Of a stretch of DNA of 64,000 bases, positions 19,145 to 27,207 are shown in pieces (within the stretch, counting starts at the first letter, position 1; each line of letters opens with the position of its first letter). The notes under the pieces are model-generated. The model did not search any database, was not told the DNA's origin, and saw only the letters and a list, made by a program, of their open reading frames with translations. Where the stretch lies: contig NZ_DF238892.1 of NCBI RefSeq assembly GCF_000400995.2, positions 38,177-102,176 of the forward strand, read 5' to 3'. The DNA comes from Acidovorax sp. MR-S7. Its GTDB lineage: Bacteria; Pseudomonadota; Gammaproteobacteria; Burkholderiales; Burkholderiaceae_C. The translations under genes and the position numbers were made by a program.

Positions 19145-19516
19145 TCAGGTCACCTGCAAGGAGCCCCTCGCATTCATGAGAAGCTCAATGACATCCGGCG
19201 CCGTGATGACTTCGAAGCGCGGGTCCATCTGCTCGGCCGTCAGACCGTTGTGAACCATGCAAGAGCCGCAGATGGCGATGCGACCACCTTTTTCGAGGTA
19301 CTTGGCCAGCAGGTCTGCCACGGGCTCGAACGGCTTGCCGATCGCCATGCCCGCCGTGGCCCCGGGCTTGCCGAGTTGGACGGCTTCGACCATGAGGATG
19401 ATGGTGGCCGTGTGGCCTTTGAGCAAGGCGTTGAGCGCCATGGTGAAGGTCACGGTGACCTTGTTCGGATTGCTTGCGCCGTCGAAGACAGTCGCGACGA
19501 AATCAGTGGTCTGCAT
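19145..19516 (-). CDS. DsrE/DsrF-like sulfur-relay family protein
   Basis: 123 aa cytoplasmic DsrE-fold protein. It has a hydrophobic beta strand (HTATIILMVEAVQLG) and the cysteine-bearing segment ICGSCMVHNGL typical of DsrE-type sulfur carriers that hold persulfide on Cys. Located between the disulfide oxidoreductase (19593) and TlpA (19029), it may relay sulfane sulfur produced by the upstream SQR-like enzyme (inference). Confidence 0.85.
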   Translation of the reverse strand: MQTTDFVATVFDGASNPNKVTVTFTMALNALLKGHTATIILMVEAVQLGKPGATAGMAIGKPFEPVADLLAKYLEKGGRIAICGSCMVHNGLTAEQMDPRFEVITAPDVIELLMNARGSLQVT

Positions 19517-19592
19517 GTTCAGCTCCTGGTTGGTATGGGGGTAGAGCGGGGGTGGTTTGCGGATGAGGTTGTGGAAGCCGCTTGCAAAGTGC

Positions 19593-20978
19593 TCATGCTG
19601 AAGCCTTCAACTGTCGGCTTGCATCCTTGAGCGCGCTTTGCACCAGTTCTTCGATGCTGGGGTGGTAGTACGGCATCGCCAGCAGGCTCTCGACCGTCTC
19701 GCCGCGCTGGATGGCCCAAGCCAGCAAGTGGGCCAGATGTTCCCCACGCGTGGCGAGCAGACCGGCACCTAGCAGGCGCCCATTGCCGCGGTCCACATAC
19801 AGGCGAACGAGGTTGCCTTCGGCACCCATCACGCGCGATCTACCATTGGCGTCGCCTTGCGCGGAGCCGATGACGGTATGGTCGAGATTCAGCGTGTCGT
19901 AGGCTTGACCGACCGTCGCGATGTCGGGGTCGCTGAACACGATCGCCAGCGGCGTGCGGCGTGGCGGGAGTTCGGCAAGGGGGGCGCCACCAAGCGATTG
20001 CGCAGCGGCACGCGCTGCGATCAGTCCTTCATCGACGGCCTCATGCATCAGCGGCCGAATGGCACTCACATCACCGGCGAGGAACACGAGGGACGAGCCG
20101 GCACGCAGGGTCTTGGCATGCAGGACCGGCTGTCCGCGTGCATCAAGCGGCACGCCTGCCAGTTGCAGCTCCAGACCTTTGACATTGGGACGGCGACCCA
20201 GTGCGGCCAGAACGACGTCCACTTGTTCGACGGCGTCGCCGCTGCGCAGTTCGATTGATTGCTGCCGGGCAGTGGCTTCGACGGGCCGCCCCAGCCACAT
20301 GGTGATATCGCCGCTGAAGTGCTCGATGGCACGCGCACCGATCTTGGGGTCGGTGATGCCTGCGGGCAAGGTCTTCATGTCACCGGCGACCACTCGAACC
20401 CCGAGCCGCGACAGCGCCAACCCCATTTCCAGCCCGATGGCGCCCAATCCCAACATTCCGACGCTCCCGGGAAGGGTGTCCAGGTCGAACAGACTATCCG
20501 TGGTGAGCAGCCGATCGCCCAGCGCCGCAAGAGCCTGCGGAACAACCGGCCGGGAGCCGGTGGCGACGATGAACGCCTGAGCGTGAATGGGCTGGCCGTT
20601 GACGTCCACGGTGTCGGGACCGGTGAAACGCGCCGTTCCCGTGAGAAGCCGATCTCCTGCTACCTCGCGGGTGCGCTTGGCGGTGTTACCAGCGAGCAGG
20701 TCGCGCGTCCTGCGGGCGTGGCTCCACAAGTCGTCAGGAGTGGCCGAGCCCGCAGGTGCGGCGGCCTCTTTCAGCAGCGCGCGCAGGTTAGCCCACTGGT
20801 GGCCGGCATGCAGTGCTGCCTTGGAAGGCATGCAACCCACCCGGGCACAGGTCGTGCCCAAAGGGCCATGGTCGATCAGAACGGCGGACAGGCCGAGGCG
20901 ACGCAATTCGCTGAAAGCCGTGAGACCGGCAGTGCCAGCTCCGATGATGGCAATGTCGGTGGTGATGGACGAGGGCAT
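19593..20978 (-). CDS. Dihydrolipoamide-dehydrogenase-like pyridine nucleotide-disulfide oxidoreductase
   Basis: 461 aa class I flavoprotein disulfide reductase. FAD motif IIGAGTAGLTAFSEL, redox-active GTTCARVGC (C44/C49), NAD motif GLGAIGLEMGLALSRLG, second FAD motif FLAGDV, and the C-terminal dimerisation segment with the catalytic-base histidine YYHPSIEE. No lipoyl-enzyme genes are nearby, so it is probably not a 2-oxoacid dehydrogenase E3; a persulfide or disulfide substrate fits the neighbours better (inference). Confidence 0.85.
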   Translation of the reverse strand: MPSSITTDIAIIGAGTAGLTAFSELRRLGLSAVLIDHGPLGTTCARVGCMPSKAALHAGHQWANLRALLKEAAAPAGSATPDDLWSHARRTRDLLAGNTAKRTREVAGDRLLTGTARFTGPDTVDVNGQPIHAQAFIVATGSRPVVPQALAALGDRLLTTDSLFDLDTLPGSVGMLGLGAIGLEMGLALSRLGVRVVAGDMKTLPAGITDPKIGARAIEHFSGDITMWLGRPVEATARQQSIELRSGDAVEQVDVVLAALGRRPNVKGLELQLAGVPLDARGQPVLHAKTLRAGSSLVFLAGDVSAIRPLMHEAVDEGLIAARAAAQSLGGAPLAELPPRRTPLAIVFSDPDIATVGQAYDTLNLDHTVIGSAQGDANGRSRVMGAEGNLVRLYVDRGNGRLLGAGLLATRGEHLAHLLAWAIQRGETVESLLAMPYYHPSIEELVQSALKDASRQLKASA

Positions 20979-20979
20979 G

Positions 20980-21396
20980 CTAGGGGTTCTCCTTCGTTGT
21001 GTCTGCGTCGTGGCAGCGGGTCTCGGCAGACCACGGGTTCGACGTAGAAATGGCCAGGTCGTTGGACGACGGCGCGTGGTACTTGAGCCAGAAGGCTTCG
21101 CGACAGGTCGAGTTGAAAGTCACTCGCGCAGGCGTGATCCGCTCGTCGGAATGCCCATCTGAAACAACCTCGTAGGTGATCCAGCATTCCGGGCAGATAT
21201 CGGCATCGACCGGCACCGAGTCCTGTTCGGTCGTGCAGAAGATCGTGGCGCCATCGGTGAACCGATAGGTGACCGCCTCCTGGGTCACTTCGAACCCATC
21301 CTCCTGCCAGCTCGACGCATCGCGCGTCATGCTCTCGATGCAGATCGAGCTGCGGCGCTGGCGGATCGCTGCGATGTAGCTGGCCAAGTGCCGCAT
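20980..21396 (-). CDS. Hypothetical protein in the SQR-like operon
   Basis: 138 aa, not recognised. It has no signal peptide or membrane helix. Four cysteines are spread through the middle and C-terminal part, including a CPECW knuckle that might bind metal, within a mixed hydrophilic sequence. Its stop lies 1 nt before the next start (20978), so it is co-transcribed and probably coupled with the disulfide oxidoreductase. Confidence 0.7.
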   Translation of the reverse strand: MRHLASYIAAIRQRRSSICIESMTRDASSWQEDGFEVTQEAVTYRFTDGATIFCTTEQDSVPVDADICPECWITYEVVSDGHSDERITPARVTFNSTCREAFWLKYHAPSSNDLAISTSNPWSAETRCHDADTTKENP

Positions 21397-21405
21397 GTCG
21401 GCGTT

Positions 21406-21783
21406 CTATTGCTCTGCCGGCAACGAACTGGGAGGCGTTTCAGCCATGAACTCGTCGAAGGCGGCCACGGCGTTGGCTGCATACATCGCAGAGGGGCCAC
21501 CCCCCATATAGACCGCCACGCCCAGGGTCTCGTGCACTTCGGCTTTCGTCGCCCCCAGACGGGCCAAGGCCTTGGCATGAAAGCCGATGCAACCGTCGCA
21601 GCGTGTGGCGACGCCAATCGCCAGTGCAATCAACTCCTTGGTCTTGGCGTCCAACGCCCCATCGGCGATGGCGGCTTTGCCCATTTCCGCAAAGCTCTTC
21701 ATGACCTGGGGAGCGCTAGCACGCAGCGGTGCCAGATTGGAGGTGATCTGCTTCGTCAAGTCCCTGTAGCGAGTTGCCGTCAT
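21406..21783 (-). CDS. Carboxymuconolactone decarboxylase / AhpD-like protein
   Basis: 125 aa from ATG 21781-21783. The AhpD-type redox motif CDGCIGFHAKAL (CxxC with following His), preceded by LDAKTKELIALAIGVATR, places it in the alkylhydroperoxidase branch. The tail is hydrophilic. It is likely a thiol-dependent peroxidase or redox partner. It lies 14 nt downstream of the DUF5368 gene within the operon. Confidence 0.88.
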   Translation of the reverse strand: MTATRYRDLTKQITSNLAPLRASAPQVMKSFAEMGKAAIADGALDAKTKELIALAIGVATRCDGCIGFHAKALARLGATKAEVHETLGVAVYMGGGPSAMYAANAVAAFDEFMAETPPSSLPAEQ

Positions 21784-21797
21784 GAGGCCTCCCCGGC

Positions 21798-22169
21798 TCA
21801 ACGCGCGTTCGCAGTGTCGGTCAGTTGCCTCCGGGCAGGCCACCAGCCAGCGATGGTGTAGGCCAATATGGTCGATCCGACCAGGCCGGCACCGAACACC
21901 AAAGCGATCAAGAACCAGTCGGCGGGACCAGCGGCATCGGTGAAGCCTGAGGACGACACCTTGGCCATCAGGACCAAAGCCAGTGCTCCCCCGACGATGC
22001 CCAGCGCCTCCGAACGCACCAGGCGGCGTGACACGAGGCCTTTCTCGCGCACCAGCAGTGCGACGAAGGCGACCAGGCCCAGGACGACGATGGCCAGGAG
22101 AATCCACAGCAAGGGGCCGAGCATTTCCTGGAAAACAGCCAGCAGGATGAAGGGATCGAGTTCTTTCAT
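21798..22169 (-). CDS. DUF5368-type small membrane protein
   Basis: 123 aa with three clear hydrophobic helices (LGPLLWILLAIVVLGLVAFV; EALGIVGGALALVLMA; WFLIALVFGAGLVGSTILAY) separated by basic loops. I associate it from memory with DUF5368, seen in ICE-borne sulfide gene sets. The gene lies 12 nt after the SQR-like gene. It might help membrane attachment of the flavoprotein or transport, but the function is unknown. Confidence 0.7.
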   Translation of the reverse strand: MKELDPFILLAVFQEMLGPLLWILLAIVVLGLVAFVALLVREKGLVSRRLVRSEALGIVGGALALVLMAKVSSSGFTDAAGPADWFLIALVFGAGLVGSTILAYTIAGWWPARRQLTDTANAR

Positions 22170-22181
22170 GGCGGTGTCTCC

Positions 22182-23498
22182 TTAGGCGCGGCCGCGCAGC
22201 ATGCTGATGTAGGTGGGCTTGAGCGCCATGGTCTTCATGACCCAACTGATCCACAGTTCCTCCAGCGGCGCGATCACGCCGGGGAAGGATGGCACCAGGT
22301 TGTTCTGGTAGTCGAACTCCACCAGCATGGCGCGGCCCAATCGCGTGATCAGTGGGCACGAGGTGTAGCCTGTGTAGAGCGCGTCCGAGGTCTTGCCCGC
22401 GATCTCGGCAACGATATGGTCGACCGCGACGGGGACCTGCCATTTCACGCTCGCTGCGGTCTTGCCCTTGGGCACCCCGGAGATGTCACCGACGCCGAAC
22501 ACGTTGCGGTAGCGCACATGACGCAGCGTGCCCTTGTCGACCTCCAGCCAGCCTTCGGCGGCCCACGCGCCGGTTTGCCACGGCAGCGGGCTGTTGCGGA
22601 TGGGCTCGGGCGCACGCATGGGGGGAATGACGTGGATGAAGTCGTAACCCTGTTCTTCGGTTCCCGCCGGCGTGTTGAACGTGGCGATGCGCTTGCCCGG
22701 ATCGATGGCCTTGAGAACTCGCTCGTAGTTCACCTGGATACCGCGCTCCTGGAACAGCATGCGCACCTTCTCCGAGACGATGGGTACGCTGAACAGCGCC
22801 TTGTTGTTCGAGTTGTAGACGACCTCCGCCTTGCTGCGCTGGCCGCGTCGGCTCAGGTAGTCGTCCGTGATGAAGGTGTACTTCAGCGGCGCGCCCGCGC
22901 ACTTCATCTCGGTGCCGGGGCGTAGAAAGACGCCACGGCCGCCCTTGTCGGCGAAAGCCGACATGGCTTGCCACGTGGCTTCGGCCTTGGCCGGGCTGTG
23001 GTAGATGCTGCCGATGCCGTTCTTGCCGATCAGGCCCTCTTCCATGCCTTCGATCAGGCCGTACTCCAGCTTCATGCCGGTGGCGACGACGAGGAAGTCG
23101 TATGCATGGGCCTCGCCGCTTTCCGTGACGACCTTCTTGCCTTCCGGATCGAACTCGGCCACGCGTTCCTGCACCAGCTCGACGCCGGCGGGCACGTATT
23201 CGGCGGTGGTGGACACCACGTAGCCTGCGGGCTTGATGCCCGAGCCCACCAGCGTGAAGCCTGGTTGGTAGAAATGCTCCTTGCGCGCGTCGATCAGCGT
23301 GATCTTCGCGCCGTCCAGCGCTTCCGAGAGGCGCGATGCTGCCGCCAGGCCCGCGGCGCCGGCGCCTGCGATGACGATTCGGGCCGTGGTCTTGACCTTG
23401 TTCGCCGCGTTGGCGATGCCCGGCGTAAGTGCAATGCCTGCAGCGCCGGCCGCACCAAGCGTCAGAAGAGCCCGGCGCCGATTGAGCGGTTGATCCAT
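22182..23498 (-). CDS. SQR/FCSD-like FAD-dependent sulfide oxidoreductase with Tat signal
   Basis: 438 aa from ATG 23496-23498, preceded by AAGGAGACAAGGCA; a start at 23537 has no such site. The Tat signal LNRRRALLTLGAAGAAGIAL predicts export of the folded flavoprotein. FAD motif IVIAGAGAAGLAAASRL; YQPGFTLVGSG, ATGMKLEYG and NVFGVGDISGVPKGKT resemble sulfide:quinone oxidoreductase and flavocytochrome c sulfide dehydrogenase subunits; the C-terminal region is amphipathic (LWISWVMKTM). It probably oxidises sulfide to sulfane sulfur, passing electrons to quinone or cytochrome. It is the second gene after the BigR-like repressor. Confidence 0.82.
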   Translation of the reverse strand: MDQPLNRRRALLTLGAAGAAGIALTPGIANAANKVKTTARIVIAGAGAAGLAAASRLSEALDGAKITLIDARKEHFYQPGFTLVGSGIKPAGYVVSTTAEYVPAGVELVQERVAEFDPEGKKVVTESGEAHAYDFLVVATGMKLEYGLIEGMEEGLIGKNGIGSIYHSPAKAEATWQAMSAFADKGGRGVFLRPGTEMKCAGAPLKYTFITDDYLSRRGQRSKAEVVYNSNNKALFSVPIVSEKVRMLFQERGIQVNYERVLKAIDPGKRIATFNTPAGTEEQGYDFIHVIPPMRAPEPIRNSPLPWQTGAWAAEGWLEVDKGTLRHVRYRNVFGVGDISGVPKGKTAASVKWQVPVAVDHIVAEIAGKTSDALYTGYTSCPLITRLGRAMLVEFDYQNNLVPSFPGVIAPLEELWISWVMKTMALKPTYISMLRGRA

Positions 23499-23552
23499 TG
23501 CCTTGTCTCCTTGGATAGGGTTCTTGTGGTGATTCATGGTCTCGTACCCCGT

Positions 23553-23879
23553 TTACTTCGGGGCGCAGTAGATGTCCCAGAGCATGCGCATGACGCGCAC
23601 GACGTTGTCGTTGGCCAGCCGGTAGTAGACGTACTTCCCCTCCTTCTCGGTCTCGACCAGTCCCTCCTGACGCAACACGGCCAGCTGCTGCGACAACGTG
23701 GGCTGGCGAATGCCGGTCATGGCTTCCAGCTCGCCCACGTTGTGGCGAGCGGACGCGATCTGGCACAACAGCATCAAGCGGTCTTCGTTCGCAAGAACCT
23801 TGAGCAAGGCGCACGCTTCGCCAGCGTGCTCACGCAGCTGCTCGGGTGCTTTTAGGTTGCTCTTGTTGAACGGTGGCAT
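23553..23879 (-). CDS. BigR/SqrR-like ArsR-family persulfide-sensing repressor
   Basis: 108 aa from ATG 23877-23879. Winged helix-turn-helix with recognition helix TGIRQPTLSQQLAVL. Two cysteines sit where BigR/SqrR sensors have their tetrasulfide-forming pair: C39 (RLMLLC) and C105 (DIYC, near the C-terminus). By family knowledge, sulfane sulfur links the pair and releases DNA. It is the first gene of the SQR-like operon and divergent from the SulP gene, so it probably controls both. Confidence 0.85.
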   Translation of the reverse strand: MPPFNKSNLKAPEQLREHAGEACALLKVLANEDRLMLLCQIASARHNVGELEAMTGIRQPTLSQQLAVLRQEGLVETEKEGKYVYYRLANDNVVRVMRMLWDIYCAPK

Positions 23880-23904
23880 CTTGGTTCTCGCTGTAGAACG
23901 AATG

Positions 23905-23940
23905 AAGAAATTATAATATGTAAATTCGTAAATCATTCCA
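23905..23940. promoter_or_regulatory. AT-rich divergent promoter/operator between bigR-like and sulP genes
   Basis: Strikingly AT-rich in a GC-rich context. TATAAT lies on the forward strand (23912-23917) and overlaps a TATAAT on the reverse strand (23910-23915). Nearby GTAAA-TTC-GTAAA repeats may be the repressor site. It lacks the TTAG-N6-CTAA motif found at 35.8 and 51.4 kb, so the repressors may have distinct sites. Confidence 0.5.
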
Positions 23941-23951
23941 GAGGTATCCCC

Positions 23952-24020
23952 GTGAATGTGATGGTTTCTGATGGGCTCGCCCGCGTGCCTTTCTCGTTGG
24001 CTTTCGAGGCCTACCGATGA
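23952..24020 (+). CDS. Possible 22-residue leader peptide overlapping sulP
   Basis: GTG 23952 opens a short frame (VNVMVSDGLARVPFSLAFEA and two more residues) whose TGA at 24018-24020 overlaps the sulP ATG as ATGA. That spacing would couple sulP translation to the leader. It may be only the remnant of a longer gene. There is no database evidence. Confidence 0.35.
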   Translation: MNVMVSDGLARVPFSLAFEAYR

Positions 24021-25765
24021 GCGTGGCTTCCACCTCCCAACGGTCCTCTGCGGCCAAGCGGTGGCTGCCGGTCTTGTCCTGGGGGAAAACCTACGACCGA
24101 GGCCAATGGTCCGCGGACATGCTTGCGGCCGGCATCGTCACGCTGATGCTGATTCCCCAGAGCCTGGCCTACGCCATGCTGGCTGGCCTGCCACCGCAGG
24201 CGGGCCTCTATGCAAGCATGCTTCCCTTGCTTGCCTATGCGGTGTTCGGCAGCAGCCGCACACTGGCTGTCGGGCCGGCGGCGGTGACGTCGTTGATGAC
24301 CGCCGCAGCCGTCGGGCAGGTTGCTGCGGCGGGCTCCGCTGACTATTGGGCGGCGGCGCTGGTGCTGGCTTTGCTGTCTGGCCTGATGCTGACCCTCATG
24401 GGAGTGCTGCGGCTTGGCTGGCTGGCGAACTACCTCAGCCATCCGGTCATATCCGGCTTCATCTCGGCGTCCGGCGTACTGATCGCCTTGAGCCAGGCCA
24501 AGCACGTGCTGGGGATTGCGGCATCGGGCGATACCCTGCCGGAACTGCTTCCCGCGCTATGGCGAGGTCTGCCCCAGACCAATGGCCCTACCGTGGCGCT
24601 GGGGCTGTCGGCGCTCTTGTTCCTGTGGTGGTCGCGCAGCGGGCTCAAGCCATGGCTGCGCCAGATCGGTATCGCGCAGCGTTGGGCAGACGCCCTCGCC
24701 AAGGCGGGACCCGTGGCAGCCATCGCGGCGACCACAGGGGCGGTATGGGCCTGGGACTTGGCAGAGCGAGGCGTGCGTGTGGTAGGGGTGGTGCCACAGG
24801 GACTTCCGCCGTTCACGCCTCCCACGTGGAACCCGGCCCTGTGGACGGAACTGGCCGTGCCAGCGCTGTTGCTCAGCGTGGTCGGCTTCGTTGAATCCAT
24901 CTCGGTGGGGCAGACGCTCGCGGCCAAACGGCGCCAACGTGTCGAACCGGATCAGGAACTGGTCGCGCTGGGAGCGAGCAATGTGGCAGCGGCCTTCACG
25001 GGTGGTTTGCCGGTAACGGGTGGCTTTTCGCGTTCCGTGGTCAATTTCGACGCCGGCGCGCAGACGCCGGCGGCCGGGATCTACACCGCCATCGGCATTG
25101 CCGTTGCGACCTTGCTGCTCACGCCGCTGCTGCACCACCTGCCACAGGCCACCCTGGCAGCCACGATCGTGGTGGCGGTGCTCTCGCTGGTCGATCTGGG
25201 CATGCTCAAGCGGACCTGGCAATACTCACGCTTCGATTTCACTGTGGTGGCGGCCACGCTGGCCACGACCCTGCTTGCGGGCGTGGAGACTGGCCTGATC
25301 GCCGGGGTAGGCCTGGCGCTGATGCTGCATCTGTACCGCAGCAGCCGGCCGCATGTGGCTGTTGTCGGGCTCGTGCCCGGGACCGAACACTTTCGCAACG
25401 TGCTTCGCCATTCCGTGCTCACGAGCCCGCAGGTGCTGGGGCTGCGCGTCGACGAAAGCCTGTACTTTGCCAACGCACGCTATCTGGAGGACCGCATCAA
25501 TGAGGCTGTCGCGGATCGCCCCGAACTCCGGCACGTGGTGCTTCAGTGCTCGGCCATCAACGACATCGACGCCAGCGCGCTCGAAAGCCTGGAAGCGATC
25601 GAGGCGCGGCTGAACGAGGCGGGCATCCGGCTCCATCTGTCGGAAGTGAAGGGACCGGTGATGGACAAGCTCGCCGGCACACCGTTTCTGACGCGCCTCA
25701 GTGGACGGATCTACCTCACCCACTATCAAGCCATCGCCGAATTGGCCCCCGACAGCCTGGCTTGA
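24017..25765 (+). CDS. SulP-family anion (sulfate) transporter with STAS domain
   Basis: 582 aa. About 11-12 hydrophobic helices, the SulP signature LIPQSLAYAMLAGLPPQAGLY, and FVESISVGQTLAAKRRQRVEPDQEL (conserved core ending SNVAAAFTGGLPVTGGFSRS). The C-terminal STAS domain (about 450-575) has CSAINDIDASALESLE. It imports sulfate or exchanges other anions such as bicarbonate. Placement opposite the BigR-like repressor suggests sulfur-dependent regulation, perhaps exporting oxidised sulfur (inference). Confidence 0.93.
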   Translation: MSVASTSQRSSAAKRWLPVLSWGKTYDRGQWSADMLAAGIVTLMLIPQSLAYAMLAGLPPQAGLYASMLPLLAYAVFGSSRTLAVGPAAVTSLMTAAAVGQVAAAGSADYWAAALVLALLSGLMLTLMGVLRLGWLANYLSHPVISGFISASGVLIALSQAKHVLGIAASGDTLPELLPALWRGLPQTNGPTVALGLSALLFLWWSRSGLKPWLRQIGIAQRWADALAKAGPVAAIAATTGAVWAWDLAERGVRVVGVVPQGLPPFTPPTWNPALWTELAVPALLLSVVGFVESISVGQTLAAKRRQRVEPDQELVALGASNVAAAFTGGLPVTGGFSRSVVNFDAGAQTPAAGIYTAIGIAVATLLLTPLLHHLPQATLAATIVVAVLSLVDLGMLKRTWQYSRFDFTVVAATLATTLLAGVETGLIAGVGLALMLHLYRSSRPHVAVVGLVPGTEHFRNVLRHSVLTSPQVLGLRVDESLYFANARYLEDRINEAVADRPELRHVVLQCSAINDIDASALESLEAIEARLNEAGIRLHLSEVKGPVMDKLAGTPFLTRLSGRIYLTHYQAIAELAPDSLA

Positions 25766-25825
25766 ACTGGCGCGGGCCAGGCCCACGGTTGGCGTGCATC
25801 AAGGGCGCATCAGGGCGGAAACTTT

Positions 25826-27133
25826 TCAACGCACCTCGCCGAACATGCTGTGGTGCAAGCGCCGCAGTGACCACCATACGCTTGCGGCCACCACTGGAAT
25901 CGCTACCGCGGCCGTGCTCTCGGGTGAGAAGCCCCAGCCGAGCTTCTGCGCTCCCTTCGCCAGGTAGCTCACGAGGCCGACGATGTAGTAGGTGATGGCC
26001 GCTACCGATAATCCCTCCACCGTGGATTGAAGCCTGAGCTGCAAGTCGCCTCGACGGTTCATCGCAGCCAGCAAGGCCTGGTTGTTCTGCTGCTGCTCAA
26101 TCTCTACGCGCGTGCGCAGCAGGTTGCTCATGCGTGAAACACGCTCGGACAGAGCGTTCTGCCGCCGTGCAGCCCAGGCGCAGGTGCTGCGCGCAGGGCT
26201 CAGCCGCCGCTCCATGAACTCGCCTATCGTCTGCAAGCCACCGAGCCGGGATTCGCCAATGTCCTGTATGCGCCGGTCCACCAGTTCGAAGTACGCGCTG
26301 CTGGCCGAAAAGCGCGAATGGGTGGCGGCATACTGGCCCTCGACCTGGCCCGCCAGCCGAGTCAGACGGTCAAGCAGCACGGGCTCGGCATCGCGGTTGG
26401 AAACTCGGATGGCTTGGGCCAGCTCCGCCAATTCGCGCTCGGCACTGACCAGGGTTGCACTGGCATCACGCGCAGCGGGCAGGCCAAGCAGAGCAGCCAT
26501 ACGGTAGGTCTCTATTTCTAGCAACTGCTGGACGAGCCGACCCAGGCGTTGGGGTGAAAGCGCCTTGGCCACGAGCAGCATGCGCGAGAAGCTATCGGCA
26601 TGGATGGCAAAGTCGGTATAGACCTCGCCCTGGTCGTTCGCGACGGCGGAAGCGACGAGCGATTCCTCGCGCAGCCAGTTGCATGCCGCCGGATCGGCAT
26701 CCCCATCTGCACCCCGACTGCCAGTCACCCACAGGTGCAACGCACACAGGCATTCGCCGGGAAGTGCGACGAGCCAGTCACGCGGAACAGCCTCCAACGC
26801 CGTCATCGGGACGCGCCCCTCCTTGGAAAAGGCATCGGTCGGTATGACCGTGAATGTCCAAGAGACGAACTCGGTGTGCAGTTCCCATCGGATGCGAAAT
26901 GCCCCCAGGTCTACGCGCAAGTGGGTGGTGAGCGCATCTGGCGGCGCTTGGTGATGGTCGCGCAGGAACGTCGCCAAGTGTGCGCGGCTTGCATCACGGC
27001 CCATCGCATCGGTCAACATCACGATGTGTGTGATCGCCAACGGTGCCACCAGGGCTTCGGGCGGTCGTGCATGGACTTCGTTGTGTAGCAACACGCGCTG
27101 GGGATGCTGCGTAGGGTACGAAGCGCGGCTCAT
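25826..27133 (-). CDS. DUF3422 family protein
   Basis: 435 aa. The conserved DUF3422 start (LLHNEVHARPP) is followed by a long soluble region with LAQAIRVSNRDAEPVL and coiled-coil character, and a C-terminal hydrophobic segment (VAAITYYIVGLVSYLAKGAQ, VAIPVVAASVWWSLRRLHH) forming one or two membrane helices. The biochemical role is unknown. It is the last gene of the cyd-MFS run. Confidence 0.85.
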   Translation of the reverse strand: MSRASYPTQHPQRVLLHNEVHARPPEALVAPLAITHIVMLTDAMGRDASRAHLATFLRDHHQAPPDALTTHLRVDLGAFRIRWELHTEFVSWTFTVIPTDAFSKEGRVPMTALEAVPRDWLVALPGECLCALHLWVTGSRGADGDADPAACNWLREESLVASAVANDQGEVYTDFAIHADSFSRMLLVAKALSPQRLGRLVQQLLEIETYRMAALLGLPAARDASATLVSAERELAELAQAIRVSNRDAEPVLLDRLTRLAGQVEGQYAATHSRFSASSAYFELVDRRIQDIGESRLGGLQTIGEFMERRLSPARSTCAWAARRQNALSERVSRMSNLLRTRVEIEQQQNNQALLAAMNRRGDLQLRLQSTVEGLSVAAITYYIVGLVSYLAKGAQKLGWGFSPESTAAVAIPVVAASVWWSLRRLHHSMFGEVR

Positions 27134-27207
27134 GGACGATCAGAATTCAGACGGTTGGTTGAGGGCAGCGTCTGCACCATGCCAGCCGTTGCCTTTGCAC
27201 AACCGCT

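Noticed and set aside
19593..20978. Mercuric reductase (merA)
   Set aside because: Fold and CxxxxC motif are shared, but there is no N-terminal metal-binding domain, no C-terminal vicinal Cys pair and no mer genes nearby.
23905..23940. Third copy of the TTAG-N6-CTAA operator at the bigR-like/sulP promoter
   Set aside because: The region is AT-rich but the dyad is not present on either strand.
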